A stretch of DNA of 64,000 nucleotides from Filobasidium wieringae. Taxonomy: Eukaryota; Basidiomycota; Tremellomycetes; Filobasidiales; Filobasidiaceae. The stretch is from assembly GCA_001600055.1 (NCBI GenBank), contig BCIV01000002.1, positions 500,287 to 564,286 of the forward strand. The letters run 5' to 3'. Position numbers and translations under genes: made by a program. Of the stretch, positions 25,268 to 37,669 are shown one piece after another. The stretch's first letter is position 1, and every line of letters begins with the position of its first letter. The notes beneath the pieces are model-generated. The model made no database searches and was not told the DNA's origin. It was given only the letters and a program-made list of their open reading frames with translations.

Positions 25268-27361
25268 ATGGATGCCTACGATTCTTATGACGAACTGATG
25301 GAGGATAGTGATAGAGAAGATGGGGATTATGACCCATTGAATCAGGTTGGGTTCATGCCGGAGCAGGGATTGGTCAAGGGGGCTCTCAAGCCTTACCGTA
25401 CGGCGCAGGTAGGTCTCGAAGGGTCCATCCTCCTTATGACTTCGTTGCTGAATAGCTCATCTGAACCAGTATTCCTGCAACGACATGAATCGTGAGTGTT
25501 TTTCCTCTCTTGACGATTCCGAGAACCCGTCGTATAGACCGTGTTTCGTGGTACGTTAGTCTTTGTTCAGCACGGCGACATCGAGCTCGAGGTGGAATAC
25601 CAGGTGAGCAGGATTTCCGGTAGACTCAGCACTCTCGGTACTGATACAACAGATATCTCTCCGATAAGCGAGACGTCGTTTGGCCTGGTAAGTCACGGTC
25701 GAGAGAAACCGAGAGGTGGAAGCACTGACACCTTCTCTCAGAGAGCAGGCAGGAGGGCTTGATCGATTCTCTCTTCTTGAATTACTTCGTTCCTCCTGTT
25801 CTCGTACGTCGTGCCCCTACCTCCTCTGCAATAGCTTGTCCTTGCTAACTAATGCCACCCGACCCGCAGTTCGCGGTCAAGAATCTTCCGGATGGTACTC
25901 AAAAAAGGGTTTGCAGTAAGTTCAATCGACACGCAATGAGGCATCCATTAACATATCGCTTTGTCCCTTTTTAACCCTTCGTCATCTAATGCTTGTAGTG
26001 GACGGAAAGCAGAGATTAACGGCGGTTTCGAAATTCATGACTGGACAGGTGAGTTCCGGCTAACTGTAAACTTCTCGATGGCGTATGGCTTACATCGAAC
26101 ATTGTGCTTCAGATCTGTTGTAAGATTTAAGTGTATATTCAACGCTCCGGATTACCGCTAACAATCGGACCGACCGTAATCCTTCATCAGGGCGACCTCA
26201 GTAAGTCCCTACATTTGTAGAGGTTTAGCTCAGCCCTGATCTTCATTGCATCGTATTCGCAGGTCAGGAGAAGGAAAAGGGAAGAAGTTCTGGTTTGTCT
26301 TCGACCCGAAAGTCCACAAGGGACTCGAGTTACCCGATCGAGAGAAGCGAACTTTCATGATGAAGATGATGCAATGTGGTAAGGACCTTTGCTCATACAG
26401 TATAACTATGCCGAAGCTAACGGGATTCCTCAATCCATAGCGGAATTCGACGATCTGACCGAAGACTACGAACGAGAGATTTTCCGTAAGCGTTCTTGCG
26501 AGACAGGTCGATACCTTCGCTCATCCTTCCCCCTTTTCAGAGAGAGTTCAGCTAGGAATGGCTTTAACTGGAGCTGAGAAGCTACAAGCTATCTCAACCC
26601 CCTATTCGCATTTCATCAACGTGCTCCTAAAAAAACATGTGCAGGCAAAGGATGGTCTCTTGGAGTACTTCGACGATTGGAAGCAAGACAGAGGTCAGGC
26701 GTTCGGCAACATAGCCTTCATGCTGCATATGGTAGAGAGATATCCAGATCCAGCCACATCTGTTAGCCCCTCTGCCATGATGAAATGGTTGAGACGGGTC
26801 GATCCGGTGAGTTGATGCCGTATCTGTCTTGTCACGGCAGAAATTGACTCGTTTCTGTCGTTACAGGTCGAAGAGCATTTGCGAAAGAAAATGGATAGCG
26901 TACTGCTTACTTACTACGAGATCGTTGCGAAACACAAAGACGAGTCGATCGGTGCAGTAACCAATCGTGTGGCTCCAATCGGTAAGTGTCCAAGCTTTTC
27001 TAGTCGGAGTCGAGCTAGTCTAATATTCCTTCATACGGTAGAATTCTCTTTTATTGGCCTAGTGATCTTTGCTCTTCAACCTTGCTACCCTCTTCAGGAC
27101 ATAGCCAGGTTCATTGGAGACATGAGGAAACATGTGCGGGAAAAAGAAGTCAACATTCGATCGAATAATCAAATTACTGGCATTCTCTATGCTTGGCTCG
27201 CAAACATTCCAAAGAAGCGTATGCGAGAGGTTAACCAGGATGAACAACCAATGTCAAAGAGGGCTCGTCAAGATCGAGCTGACGGTGACTATGTAGGATC
27301 TGGAGTTGCCCCCGACGCTCGCAAGGCTCGCGGTACTCGAACTCGCCCGAATGAGGAATAG
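25268..27361 (+). CDS. DUF262-domain protein (ParB/sulfiredoxin-like fold)
   Basis: Exons split by short introns assemble to an acidic N-terminus (MDAYDSYDELMEDSDREDGD), then ALKPYRTAQ, GDIELEVEYQ joined across an intron to RDVVWP, GLIDSLFLNYFVPPVLFAVK, MDGKQRLTAVSKFMTGQ, LPDREKRTFMMKMMQC, DLTEDYEREIF and GMALTGAEKLQAIS. The EYQRDVVW and DGKQRL motifs define DUF262, the ParB-like nuclease/NTPase fold also present in bacterial GmrSD-type restriction proteins. The C-terminus is basic with a likely nuclear signal (PMSKRARQ). In basidiomycetes the family has no settled function; nuclease or DNA-binding activity is an inference from the fold. The intron inside the EYQ-RDVVW motif is bridged by an aag acceptor. 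The start may lie further upstream. Confidence 0.82.
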
Positions 27362-27513
27362 TAGCTTGTCTCATTTACGTCCCGGTTTCGATTTGTGATT
27401 GTAACGCCTGTACAAATCCGAACATCCATTTTGTATCAATGAACAGCAATTTCGACAACGAGAAACAGTCTATCCCTTGATAGATAGATGCCCGTCCGAT
27501 ATCCCCAACGAAC

Positions 27514-30500
27514 ATGACAAAAAACGATCACTTGGACGTGAGTTACCTGAACAGCGATTCTACTACCGGACGAAGAAAGAAAGGGACCGAATCGTTTCCG
27601 CATAGAATCACTTTAGCACGATCCGCTACCTCTCACAATAATGGCTATTCATCTGGACTATCATCCAGACCGACGTTTCCCACCTTTCTGTCTTCTCGTT
27701 CTACCCGGAGATCGTCTCGCACCGAAAGCACCATCTTCGACTTGCCAGAGAATTCTACGCTGGCAGATTCGGAACGGTTAAGCTTCAGCGTTACAAGCCC
27801 TATAGATGTCCCATTTCCTAAGCTATCACGAAAAGGCACCTATTCTTCTTTACCTTCTTCGCCGACCGGAGCTGTTCATTTAGAGACACACAGCCGTCCC
27901 ACCGCTCTCGATCAATCGCCCCAGGACTTTGCCAGCCTGACTCTTGGGATCGATATCAGATCGAACGATGTGCTCGCCGAAGCGATACGAAGGATAGCGT
28001 CAAGACGAGGCTCTCTTGCGTCCTTGCAATCTACCACCGACGATCGTCTGAGAACCTCTTCGTTACCTACTGAGGACGCCCTGCTTGACTCTCAGACCGG
28101 GTACCTTGACCCATCTGCAGAATACAACGACGTTACACAGGCAAATCCGGAAGATGTAGGAGACAACGATAGCGTCGATGCGGCTGAGGAGGATTTGGCA
28201 TCGCCTGGTCTACACATCGTAGAGATCGCAGAAGACTCTGATGAGAATGAGTTATACGAGGACGCCTACGTATCCCAAGATAACTCTGCGTTGGACGGCT
28301 CCTTCCTACTCAGTAGCGATAGCCCGAAGGAAGAAGTGGAGCTGGCCCCGCAAAGAATGTCATGGTACGATGTCCTGAAAGAAGCGGTGGTCGAAGAGGA
28401 GCAACACGCTCTAGAGATTCAAGGGAAATGGTAAGTTACTTTTACGATGGTCGAAGTATCAAAGCGTTAAACGAGTTGAATTTTGTGATGAAGGGAACGG
28501 ATAGCAAATTTCTTGGCTATCCCGGCAGCTATCGAAAAAGCAAGCCGTTCGTGCCTTCAAAGCAAGGTCAATCATCGCTGATGTCGGCTTGCAGGTTACC
28601 TTATTTGGTGCATTACTATGCTTGGACAGCTTCCTTTACTATTTCACGATACTACCTATACGAACTATCCTCGCTATAGTATCGACCATCCGCAAATCTT
28701 TCCTATCTCGTCGTTTGTGGTGCGTCGTATGTGATTCAGTAGACAACCAGCAGCGATCATTGACACATCGAACAGTTCGCCAGGCGTACCTCATCTGCAG
28801 TCCATGTTGAAGATGGCTCTCTTAGTCATCCCCACGGTTGTTCTGCTGTCTACGACCGATGCGAGTAAAATGTATCATGGGGTTCGAGGCCAAGATACAA
28901 TCAAGCTTTATGTTATCTTCAACGCCTTGGAGGTAAGTTTAATCTGTGAATATGCGCAACCTTTTCCGGAAGTTAACACATATAAGTAGATTGCCGATAA
29001 GCTTTGTAGTGCTTTTGGTCAAGACATTCTTGACACCTTGTTCGCTGCGGAAACACTAGGCGGCAGGCCGTCTCCACAACCGATCAAGTTCAAGAACGAG
29101 AGGGAATCAAAGCAAGAAAGAGCTAGACAACGACGAGAACGAGCTCGTCCGTTCTTCTTTTTCGTACTTGCTCTGGCTTACGTCCGTGAGTAATTTGCCG
29201 CGGAGTGGTCTGAATGGGGACTAACTTTCGAATGAACCTCTCAGATGTGCATGCCTTGGTATATTTCTACCAGCTTGTATCGCTGAATGTCGCGGTTAAT
29301 TCATATGATAACGCACTTCTGACTCTGCTGGTCAGTAACCAGTTCGTCGAGATCAAAGGGTGTAAGTCATACTCGTGAGATCGATTACTCATACAACTCG
29401 CTGACGGTCTTAGTATTAATTGTACAGCGGTCTTCAAAAAGTTTGAGAAGGAAAATCTTTTCCAAATCATGTGCGCCGGTAAGCCGAAACCCTGGTATCA
29501 AAGATATCGTTTCACATGCTTAAAATGTCTTTCGTCTGTTTCCTCCAGATATTGTCGAGCGATTCTCTCTATCCCTCATGCTTTCGCTCATCGCTGGCCG
29601 AAACCTGATCGAGATCATGGGATCGGACATCTCGTTCTATCCTAGAAGCTTCTTCAAGGACAAAGGAGTTTTGCGAACCATCTTATCGGTATGTGGGCCC
29701 AACTTGTGATTCTGACTGGCGACTAACTTTCTCGTTTCTGCCGAAACGTCCAGCCAGTGCTCGCGGTCATACTTTCCGAAATGATCGTGGATTGGATGAA
29801 ACATGGCTTCATTACCAAATTCAATCATGTCAAGACTACTATTTATGGTCGTTACATGGATGTGCTGTGCAAGGACGTGATGCTTGCCGGGACAGTACCG
29901 ACCCAGGTATCGAGACGCAGGTCGTCGCGATCGAAAGTGAGCATTTTTCTTCTTCGAGAGCTCGATGTAAACTCTTATTGACCATCCAAACCAACTGACA
30001 GCGGCAAGCATTGTTGACAGATAGATCTACCCTAGTAACGCGACGGCTAGGATTCGCAGCACTTCCACTCGCCTGCCTTGTAATTCGTATAACGGCGCAA
30101 GCGTTCGGGATGATCTTATCTACAGCAACACAATCTGTCCTCGAGAGCGCCAATCGGTCTACTTCCGCGAGCTCTTTTGAGCGATGGTGGAGACCTGTTG
30201 CTACGGGTCTGGTATTCTTCATCGGTTGGACTTGGTAAGACTATCCTATATGATTTATGATTTCCTTTCCACGTCTCAAAGCTTATGATCGGTCATTTTC
30301 AGCTTGTTGGCACTGAAAAGCATATTGGGACTTAACCTGCTTGCTTTTGCGTATGGAAGGCAGCAAGGTATGGACGCACGGGAAGAGGCCGATCGAGCGA
30401 ATGATTTCGGTCGAAAGCCTATTGGAGACAGTAAGGAAGAGCAGGTGAATCTCCATTGATCCATTCGCATGTGTATATGGCACTAAGGCTTCATTCTGGC

Positions 30501-30664
30501 AGCTCTATGCCGATCAGGTCAAGGGCTATCTGTCGAAGAAGGATGACAATATGCCCGCGCTTGATACCCATCGACGCGATGACCCGACTGGTAAAGGAAC
30601 CAGTAAACCTAAATGGCGGTTGGAAGAGGTGGAACGGTGGTCTATGATCAAACGGATATTTTGA
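27514..30664 (+). CDS. TAPT1/EMP65 family (DUF747) multi-pass membrane protein
   Basis: Family of ER/Golgi membrane proteins; yeast EMP65 partners SLP1 in ER protein quality control and vertebrate TAPT1 acts in skeletal patterning and cilia. The first exon encodes a 300-residue Ser-rich, then acidic, presumably cytosolic region ending SWYDVLKEAVVEEEQHALEI. Conserved family blocks follow: LFGALLCLDSFLYYFTILPI, YHGVRGQDTIKLYVIFNALE, FGQDILDTLF, VSLNVAVNSYDNALLTLLVS, NQFVEIKG, SVFKKFEKENLFQI, DIVERFSLSLML, VLAVILSEMIVDWMKHGFIT and a C-terminal membrane segment VATGLVFFIGWTCLLALKS. The tail is charged. About ten introns were seen. Family assignment is firm; the cellular role is inferred from relatives. 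Confidence 0.88.
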
Positions 30665-30951
30665 GGGTCTGTAACTTGCAGAGTTGTAACATTCCTACTA
30701 GAACTGTCAGCGTATACAACGGGAATGAACGAGTTTGTCGCTGACAAATCAGCTTCCGATAGCTGTATCGGATGTAAATACGGGTATGACACATGACGTC
30801 AGATCGGATTCGCTAATGATTAGCGTTGAACGTTGAATGCGTCAACCCATTTCTCGCTATTCTCAAAAGGATTCTTTACTTTCTGAACGAACCATACACT
30901 CTCACTCCAGCATATCGTTCTCACAACTACGCCAAGAAGACTACAATCAAG

Positions 30952-32691
30952 ATGTTCCGCCAGGCAGCTCGTCCATTCGCTCGTCAACCCTTGTCTACTC
31001 TCGCTTTAAGCAGAGCGTTTTCCAACATCAAGGCCCCTGCTGCTCGACCTCAAGCTCAAGCAATCCTCGATGCTCGATCCAAGCCTCAGATGTCGCTCGC
31101 TCTTGTACAGAATGGATTGCTCAAGAGGCAGTTCGTCACTAGCGAGAAGAGGGCAGACAAGCAGGCAGAGCAGCAGGAAAAGGCTATTGAGCGCCAATCT
31201 TCTGTCGATTTCCAGCACACGACCTCCGGTGCAAGAGAAGAGGTGCGTGACTCAGCCATATAAGAAGGATGATATTTTGACAGATGGGGATGCATCTATA
31301 TAGGTCCAGAACGTAGTCAAGGATTTCGCCGAGATCATCGCTGGTCGATCCCCACAAGCTGCTGCAGCGGGAGCTAGGGAGTCTCCTCACGCCTCCACCC
31401 CCATGGCCGATGACTTCGTACGCATTGGCAAGATCGTTCGAACCTTGCAGCGGTCTGAAATTCATTTCTTCTCTTGATCTTAGATGTCTGTGACGAGGAA
31501 TTTGGCTCAGCAGATTCCCAAGCATATCTTCAACTTCGGTGCCTTGGGTACTGTTCCTTATCTCGGTACCGCTTTGGGAACAATCTTCCTCGCTCGTGAA
31601 GCCAACATTGCCGGAGCTGGTACGCCATGATCCTATATCGGCTTATGCCACATGGCGGATTATCACTAAGACTTTTTTTTCAAAATCGATAGGCAAGGAC
31701 ACCTTGACTGGAATTGACCTTGAGACCGCCCTGTCTGCTTTGCACCACCTCGAGACTGTACAGATCACGTATGGAGCCATCATTCTGTCCTTCTTGGGAG
31801 CCCTTCATTGGGGTATGGAGTTCGTCGGGTTCGGAGGGTCTCAAGGTTATAAGCGATTGGCTTTGGGGGTTGTACCCGTTCTTGCTGCTTGGCCCACCAC
31901 TTTCTTGACCCACGGAGTCTCTTTAGGTTAGTAATGAGTTGTCGTGCTCAAAGCTGATCGCTTAGATTTATGCAATTTCTTTCCCCGCATACAGCTATTC
32001 AGTGGGCCGGATTTACTGGAATGTGGTTGCTTGATCAGAGGGCAAGCTCTTTGGGCTGGAGTGAGTCAGATCGCAATCAACAATCACAATCGCGATACTA
32101 AGCTTTCTGCCACAGCTCCCAACTGGTACTCCACTTACCGGTTCTACCTTTCCATCATCGTTGGGTTCAGTATCATTGCTACCTTATCCGGTACCTCCTA
32201 TTACGGAGCTGGATCTGGTGCTGCCCGAACTTCTATCCCTGGGAAGGGGGACGTCACTAGTGCAAAGGTCTCCAGCTCAAAGCGTCTTGAGAAGGTTTCC
32301 GCCAAGAATCACCCCTCCGTCGCTGGAAAGCAGGAAGGAAAGGTCGGAGGTGATGTAATCGCTGAGGATCTGGTTGCTCAAGAGAGTGGAGAAGGTTTCG
32401 TCAAGCTCAGGAACAAGGAGAAGGAGGCTGAGCAAGCCGAGAAAGAGGAGGAGGAGAAGCGCGAGAAGGCAAGTTATGGAGCTCCACCTGATCTGTTTCA
32501 AATTTGCTTATACCAGCTTTGACTCTCTTCAGGCTGAGAAGCAGGATACTAAAGAGATCGACCAAGCCGCCTCGTCTCCTCCTGGATTCAAGAGTGAGAC
32601 TAAGGGGAGGGTCAACAGCAACGACCAGTCCCAGCCAGAGCGAGGGGGCAGCCGAGGTGATGATGGTGAAGCTGGAAAGGAGGGTATCTAG
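30952..32691 (+). CDS. Mitochondrial DUF3429 (TMEM69-like) membrane protein
   Basis: The ATG at 30952 gives MFRQAARPFARQPLSTLALS, a clear mitochondrial presequence rich in Arg and Ser. The mature region contains PYLGTALGTIFLAREANIAG, then LETVQITYGAIILSFLGALH followed by WGMEF, the core DUF3429 motif with its membrane segment, then ALGVVPVLAAWPTTFLTHGV, IQWAGFTGMWLLDQRASSLG and NWYSTYRFYLSIIVGFSIIA. A long acidic/lysine-rich coiled tail (KEAEQAEKEEEEKREKAEK) ends ...GKEGI. Several introns of 50-70 bp were seen. DUF3429/TMEM69 proteins sit in the inner membrane and have no established reaction. The upstream 126 bp are also open in this frame but lack a better start. Confidence 0.87.
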
Positions 32692-32830
32692 ATAGGAAAG
32701 CGGAGAGGAAAACGTAGAAGAATAATGATTCGCCAAGACCGCGAAATCAGTGATGTAGCAAACAAACGAATCGAGAATCAATGTGAATGAATATACATCA
32801 TGATGCAATGAGAAAGCATTGGGTGTCAAT

Positions 32831-35800
32831 CTAGCTAGTACAACGAATCGCGATATCACCATCAATCGCAATAGCGAATTTGAGCTCGTTCGGATGAAAA
32901 GCTAGACAAGCTGTGTCTCCTTGCCTTATATGGCCTGGTAAAGAAAGTATCGAGGTCTGAACAGGGTAAGGAAATGCCAAGCGCGAGACGGATAGTTCAG
33001 GTTGAATACCCGGTGGATGAACAGACAACCTATGTAATCACGGATTAGTGATCAAGCGGACGGGGCACGGATATATCGGGACTCACTGAGCGAATAAAGA
33101 TACCGAATCCATTGCAGTGGCTGCAATTGTGATGCCTGACTGCCTGTAACCATGGTCTCGGGTGCTCGATATGGGTTCAGTCGGCACACGTAGATCCCAC
33201 ATATCGATACTTCCATCAACGCTGAAGGACATTGGGCTATCAGCATATGAGCAGGAGAACGTTTGTGTATTATATAACTCACTCGGTTGAAACAATCTCT
33301 TGACTCATTGTGATGTGACAGGACAAAGTATCAGCAGGCCTTTCTGGCTTCCAGGAAACCACTGGAGACTGAGAATTTTGCCTCAGATCGAACAAATCGA
33401 GCGCTCCATCGTGATAGCCACCGGCAAGCAGGAAGCCCTGTTCCTTCTCATAGTCTAGGCAGGTGAGATTCGCCTGTCGGTTTATATTCAATTTCCTGAC
33501 ACGCTTTGCTTCGCGCAGATCCCACAGCCCGATAGTATCCTGCCGGTTTGAAATGGCAAGCTGCCTGCGGGAATCGCACCAGGTATCAACCACGTTATAT
33601 CCAGCTTGTCTCGGCACTTGAAACAAAAGACTAGTTTGTTTCTCCTGTTCAGCAGCGGTAGCGTTTCTTTGAAGTCGTACCACTCCCTCAGTCGAGATTT
33701 GCAAGATTGTGTCTAGATCATGCTGTTCATTCAAGAACAAGGTTCGTTTTAAGCTACCCCACCGATCGGCCAGCTTCGAAACCGCCTGGAAAGGCTCCTC
33801 GCCATCATCAACTTTGTGAAATCTGTAAAGCTTAGTCTCCATTGAGCCATGGACCTTTAAATGGATAACGATTTACATACACGGTGCAGTGAGCTTCCGA
33901 TATCGCAAGCAGACGCTCGCAAGAGTGAAATCTATTTGGATAAGAGCAGAAAATCAGATTGCACCCAATACAATCCATCGAAACGATAAATGCCAACCCA
34001 CTGGAGTGCTTGGACTACTGCTTTACCCTTGATGACAGCCTGAACGTGCGACCAAGGCCTGTCCGCGCGGCTTTCTGATTCCATAGTCGCATGTCTCGCT
34101 CGTCGCGCTTTCTGCGACGCGGGAGACGTGAGCCTGATGGGCTTTGTCGTTGCCCACTTCAGATCGCACAGCGGTATCCAGGTCAGTATCTTGGGTAGCA
34201 TTTTGTATGTTACGTGTACTCACGATGAGTCTAGGTAGATGAAAATACCGCTCAGATTTCTTTCGCCAGTCAAGAGCCTTCTTAGCTAGATCGATAGTAA
34301 TAACAATGTCAAGCTTTGTGGGATCCGCCTGCTCGTGAACAATATCCCTGAGTGCGATCAGAAGTTGAGGATATTGTGGTCCAGGCAGCGCGACAATTTG
34401 ATTTGTATCATGTGCCCGTATAGTCCCGCTAGATGATGACATGTATTCTCCGCGTTCGAGATTGTACATGTACAGGTCGATAATGTTGCCAAGGCTATCG
34501 ATGCTTTTGCTTAATAATGGTAGTATCTTTCCTAAAGGGCTTTCGCAGGCTAGAGTGCTTGCCTTCTGGAGGATACTACTAGCTAGAGACCGGATCCCGT
34601 GGTCCGGGTCGCGCGCAAGACGAGTCATCGCATTGCAAAGGGCTTCGAGAGCGGCTAGACGTTCCACAGTGATTTCAGGCTGGGTACAGCCGTCGCAACA
34701 GTGGAGACAGCCTTGCAAGAGCAATTCACACTCTCGTTGAAGTTCTGATTCAGCGTCACTCTTGACCTTTGTCGCAGCGTAACACCATGGAGAGAGCGTA
34801 AGCCACGATGGACGTTTCCGATAAATCTCTTCAAGGCAAACCAATAGTGTCTGTCGCACCATGATCGATGCATCCAAAGAAGCTGTCGCCAGGACACGTG
34901 CAGTAGCTCGTAGAATCATCCGACGGAACGCTGTAGCGGCTCGAACATAGGCTTCTGACCGAAAGCATTGCCATAGAGCATAAACAGCAGACACCCTTGC
35001 CTGCTCCGAGATATTTGCTGCTCTCTCTACTAATAAATCGAGAATTCGTTCCAGTAAATTCATCTCTGCATTACCTGTAAAGTTCCATATCGAAGCTAGC
35101 AACAGCAAGCTCCATTGTTGAACAAGGTCGTCTTTATGCTGCATGCCTTGAAGAATCAGCTTCAGCCAAGCGCCTTCTTTAGGCATATTCTGACTGAATC
35201 CCGGTAGATCAGGAACGAGCGACATCATGTAGAGAATACCTGCTGTGATATCAGGTGGCAGTCCCGACCCGCCGTCAGTTGGCTCAAGTTCGCGTTGGAG
35301 TAGTGCTGTGAACGCGGCAATTGTGGTAGTACCGGTAGAGGGATTGTATTGCAGAAGCAACGGGTGCCCTTGTTCCGGTAGCATGCATAGCCTTTGGAAG
35401 ATGAAGGCGACTTGGACAGCCTCATCATCGTGTTTCCAGCTAAGCATTCGAGAACGTAGCTGGTCGATACCGCATGCGAAGCTCCATTCGACCGGGGCGC
35501 GCCCTCCAATGTCTAAGTATCTCTAAGGCGCAAGCGACTGATTAATAACGAGCAAAGAAAACGGATGAGTGCACTCACGACGAGTAGGGTCAGAGCTAAC
35601 AAACGATAGGATCCGCCGGCAGCAGCAAAGAAGATCATCGGCAGTGTATCAGCGCACAGCTTGGCGGCTTTCTTGCGCCCGTCGTCAGATTCGCATGATT
35701 CCGCAAACAACGTGAGCTGGGCGGAGAACGCCAATAGCTGTTCTGCCAGTAGTTTCGGTTGCCGATAGACATGCGGATGGCCGGGTAGCGCTTCAGCAAG

Positions 35801-37521
35801 AGGAAATTGACACAGAAAATCGTCCACAGTCGTGTCCCAAACCTGCCATAGTGGATGAAGATGAGTAGAAGGTAAGACTGGATAGCTGGTAGGGGTGCAG
35901 TCGTACTGCCGTAACACCCTCTGACTGCAACGAACATATGAATCAGTCATCATTACCCAATTCAAATTGACTTGGAAATGCCTCACGCAAGTATGAACCC
36001 TCGAGCCAGGCCAGCCAGACCAGAATTACTCCTGAATAGCTTTCGGAATTCAGCAAGCGGATACGACTGGAAAGCGATAGTTTCCAATACTGCTAGCAGT
36101 AGCCAGTTCATGTCTCCTAAAGGAGAGTTTCTATCATTCAGTTGACCGGGTATTCTAAGGAGCATTTCAGGATTGACCCGCGGACAAGCTGAGACCATAG
36201 TCTTCGTCATTCGCATGTCGTTTGCTAAATAGTGGTGTCGCAGAGCCATGTGTAAAGGCGAGAGCATGCATGATGTGAAAACGTCCCTGTGCCCAGCTTT
36301 CAACATCAATCCGAACTGATCTCGCTTGAGCAGGGAGTTATCTCACCTTGGTAGCCCTTCAGCCGTGGGCAATATCTGTTTGTGGGCAGAGGCGCCAAAA
36401 TGCACGTCATGTAACAAGTGCGTTCGCCTTCGGCGTCTTTCGACAATATGCCCGATTCCCAGCTCCGTCTCATGGTCTCTCCTTTTTGCATGTTCTACCG
36501 CAGTGTCTATCACCTTGCCGGCGTTGTCGCAGTCCCAAAGGTATATCATTCCTCTGAAACCGTCCATGAGACAAGCGGTCTAGGAAGCTGATTGTACGAT
36601 GTATGGTGCTTACGGCGATGCAGCCTCCATGATATGCGAGACGAACACCGGGTTATACGTCGTAGGAGTTGTCGGAAAATCAGTATCGTAGACCCATATC
36701 TCACCTTGCTCAGTAGGCGCCTGCAACGAAACGATCAGTACCGATATGATCAATACTCACAGCGGATCAGCCCTTACCAAAGTACCGTGCTGAGCGAACA
36801 TCGGTCGAAGATCAGACAGGCGATAATAACGGAAAGTCGCTCCAAAAGCTCACATCATTATAGAGGAATAACATCTGTTGATCGTTGCTCTCACGCCTGG
36901 CTTTGGTCACTGCGTTGATCAACGTGTCTGATTTTGGATCTGGTAACTGAGTATACTTTTTGATCAGCTGAATTATTTCTCGGAACTCTGACGCATCACA
37001 TACCGCCATTATCGATATCTTCTGAAGATGGTCGACGTTGTCAATGAGGTTGCTCATGATTTTCCGCATGCTACGCTCATGATGTCTCGTAAAAGGGTCA
37101 AAGAAAGCTTCTTCGGTTTTGGTGCGAAGTCCTTGCGGCGTCCCTAGATTAAGACAGACTGCAAGCACTGCATGACTAAGCTTCAGATTCATAGCACCTG
37201 TGCGTCAAAAGAAGGTTGAGCAGAGGAAGCTAGAGATGACGGCGATCGCTTACCAGAGGCTTGCCAATCCTCTTCCGATTCGTTCCCACTAACGTGGTCA
37301 TCATCAGTCTGGCGATCGTAAAGCCAGCCCGGGTCTAGTCCATCCGCATTGCGTTGCTCTCGCCGCCATCGCAACTGATCGGGGATTTCTAGCTCTGTAA
37401 ATGACATTAGAATGGATTGAGCCTGAAGCATTTTGCACATATGTGAGCTGGTGAACTCAAGATGGTCTCTTATCAATGAGACCGTGCCAGATCCCTTTGT
37501 CGAGGCTTTGCTATCGAACAA
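32831..37521 (-). CDS. Raptor/KOG1-like protein, divergent
   Basis: Raptor is the TORC1 scaffold that presents substrates to TOR. Domain order matches: raptor N-terminal caspase-like region with SHAVLAVCLNLG, LYND spliced to HGTL then APTEQGEIWVYD, MDGFRGMIYLWDCDNAGKVI, PGQLNDRNSPLGDMNWLLLA and the YDCTPTSYPVLPSTHLHPLW block. HEAT repeats at 35.4-34.0 kb follow (DDLVQQWSLLLLASIWNFTG). A WD40 propeller ends the protein (IGLWDLREAKRV, ALDLFDLRQ, DTACLAFHPNELKFAIAIDG). Canonical raptor reads YNGHGVP and YDCSNAG, so the His and Cys of the pseudo-dyad are kept while neighbours differ. The start is unresolved: the frame is open above 37521 without an ATG, and the first in-frame ATG is 37440. It lies about 11 kb from the TOR-like kinase. 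Confidence 0.85.
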
Positions 37522-37669
37522 AGGAATGTCGAAACGGGGAACTGATCTCGTTAGGGTAGTTTACAGCTTCGTTTCAAGGGTGTGGTAATAACGCATTGAG
37601 CTATAAAGGGGCTACAGCGGTCCATCCAGCTGAAAGTGTAGATAGCGTGGGTTCGGTATATATTTACAA

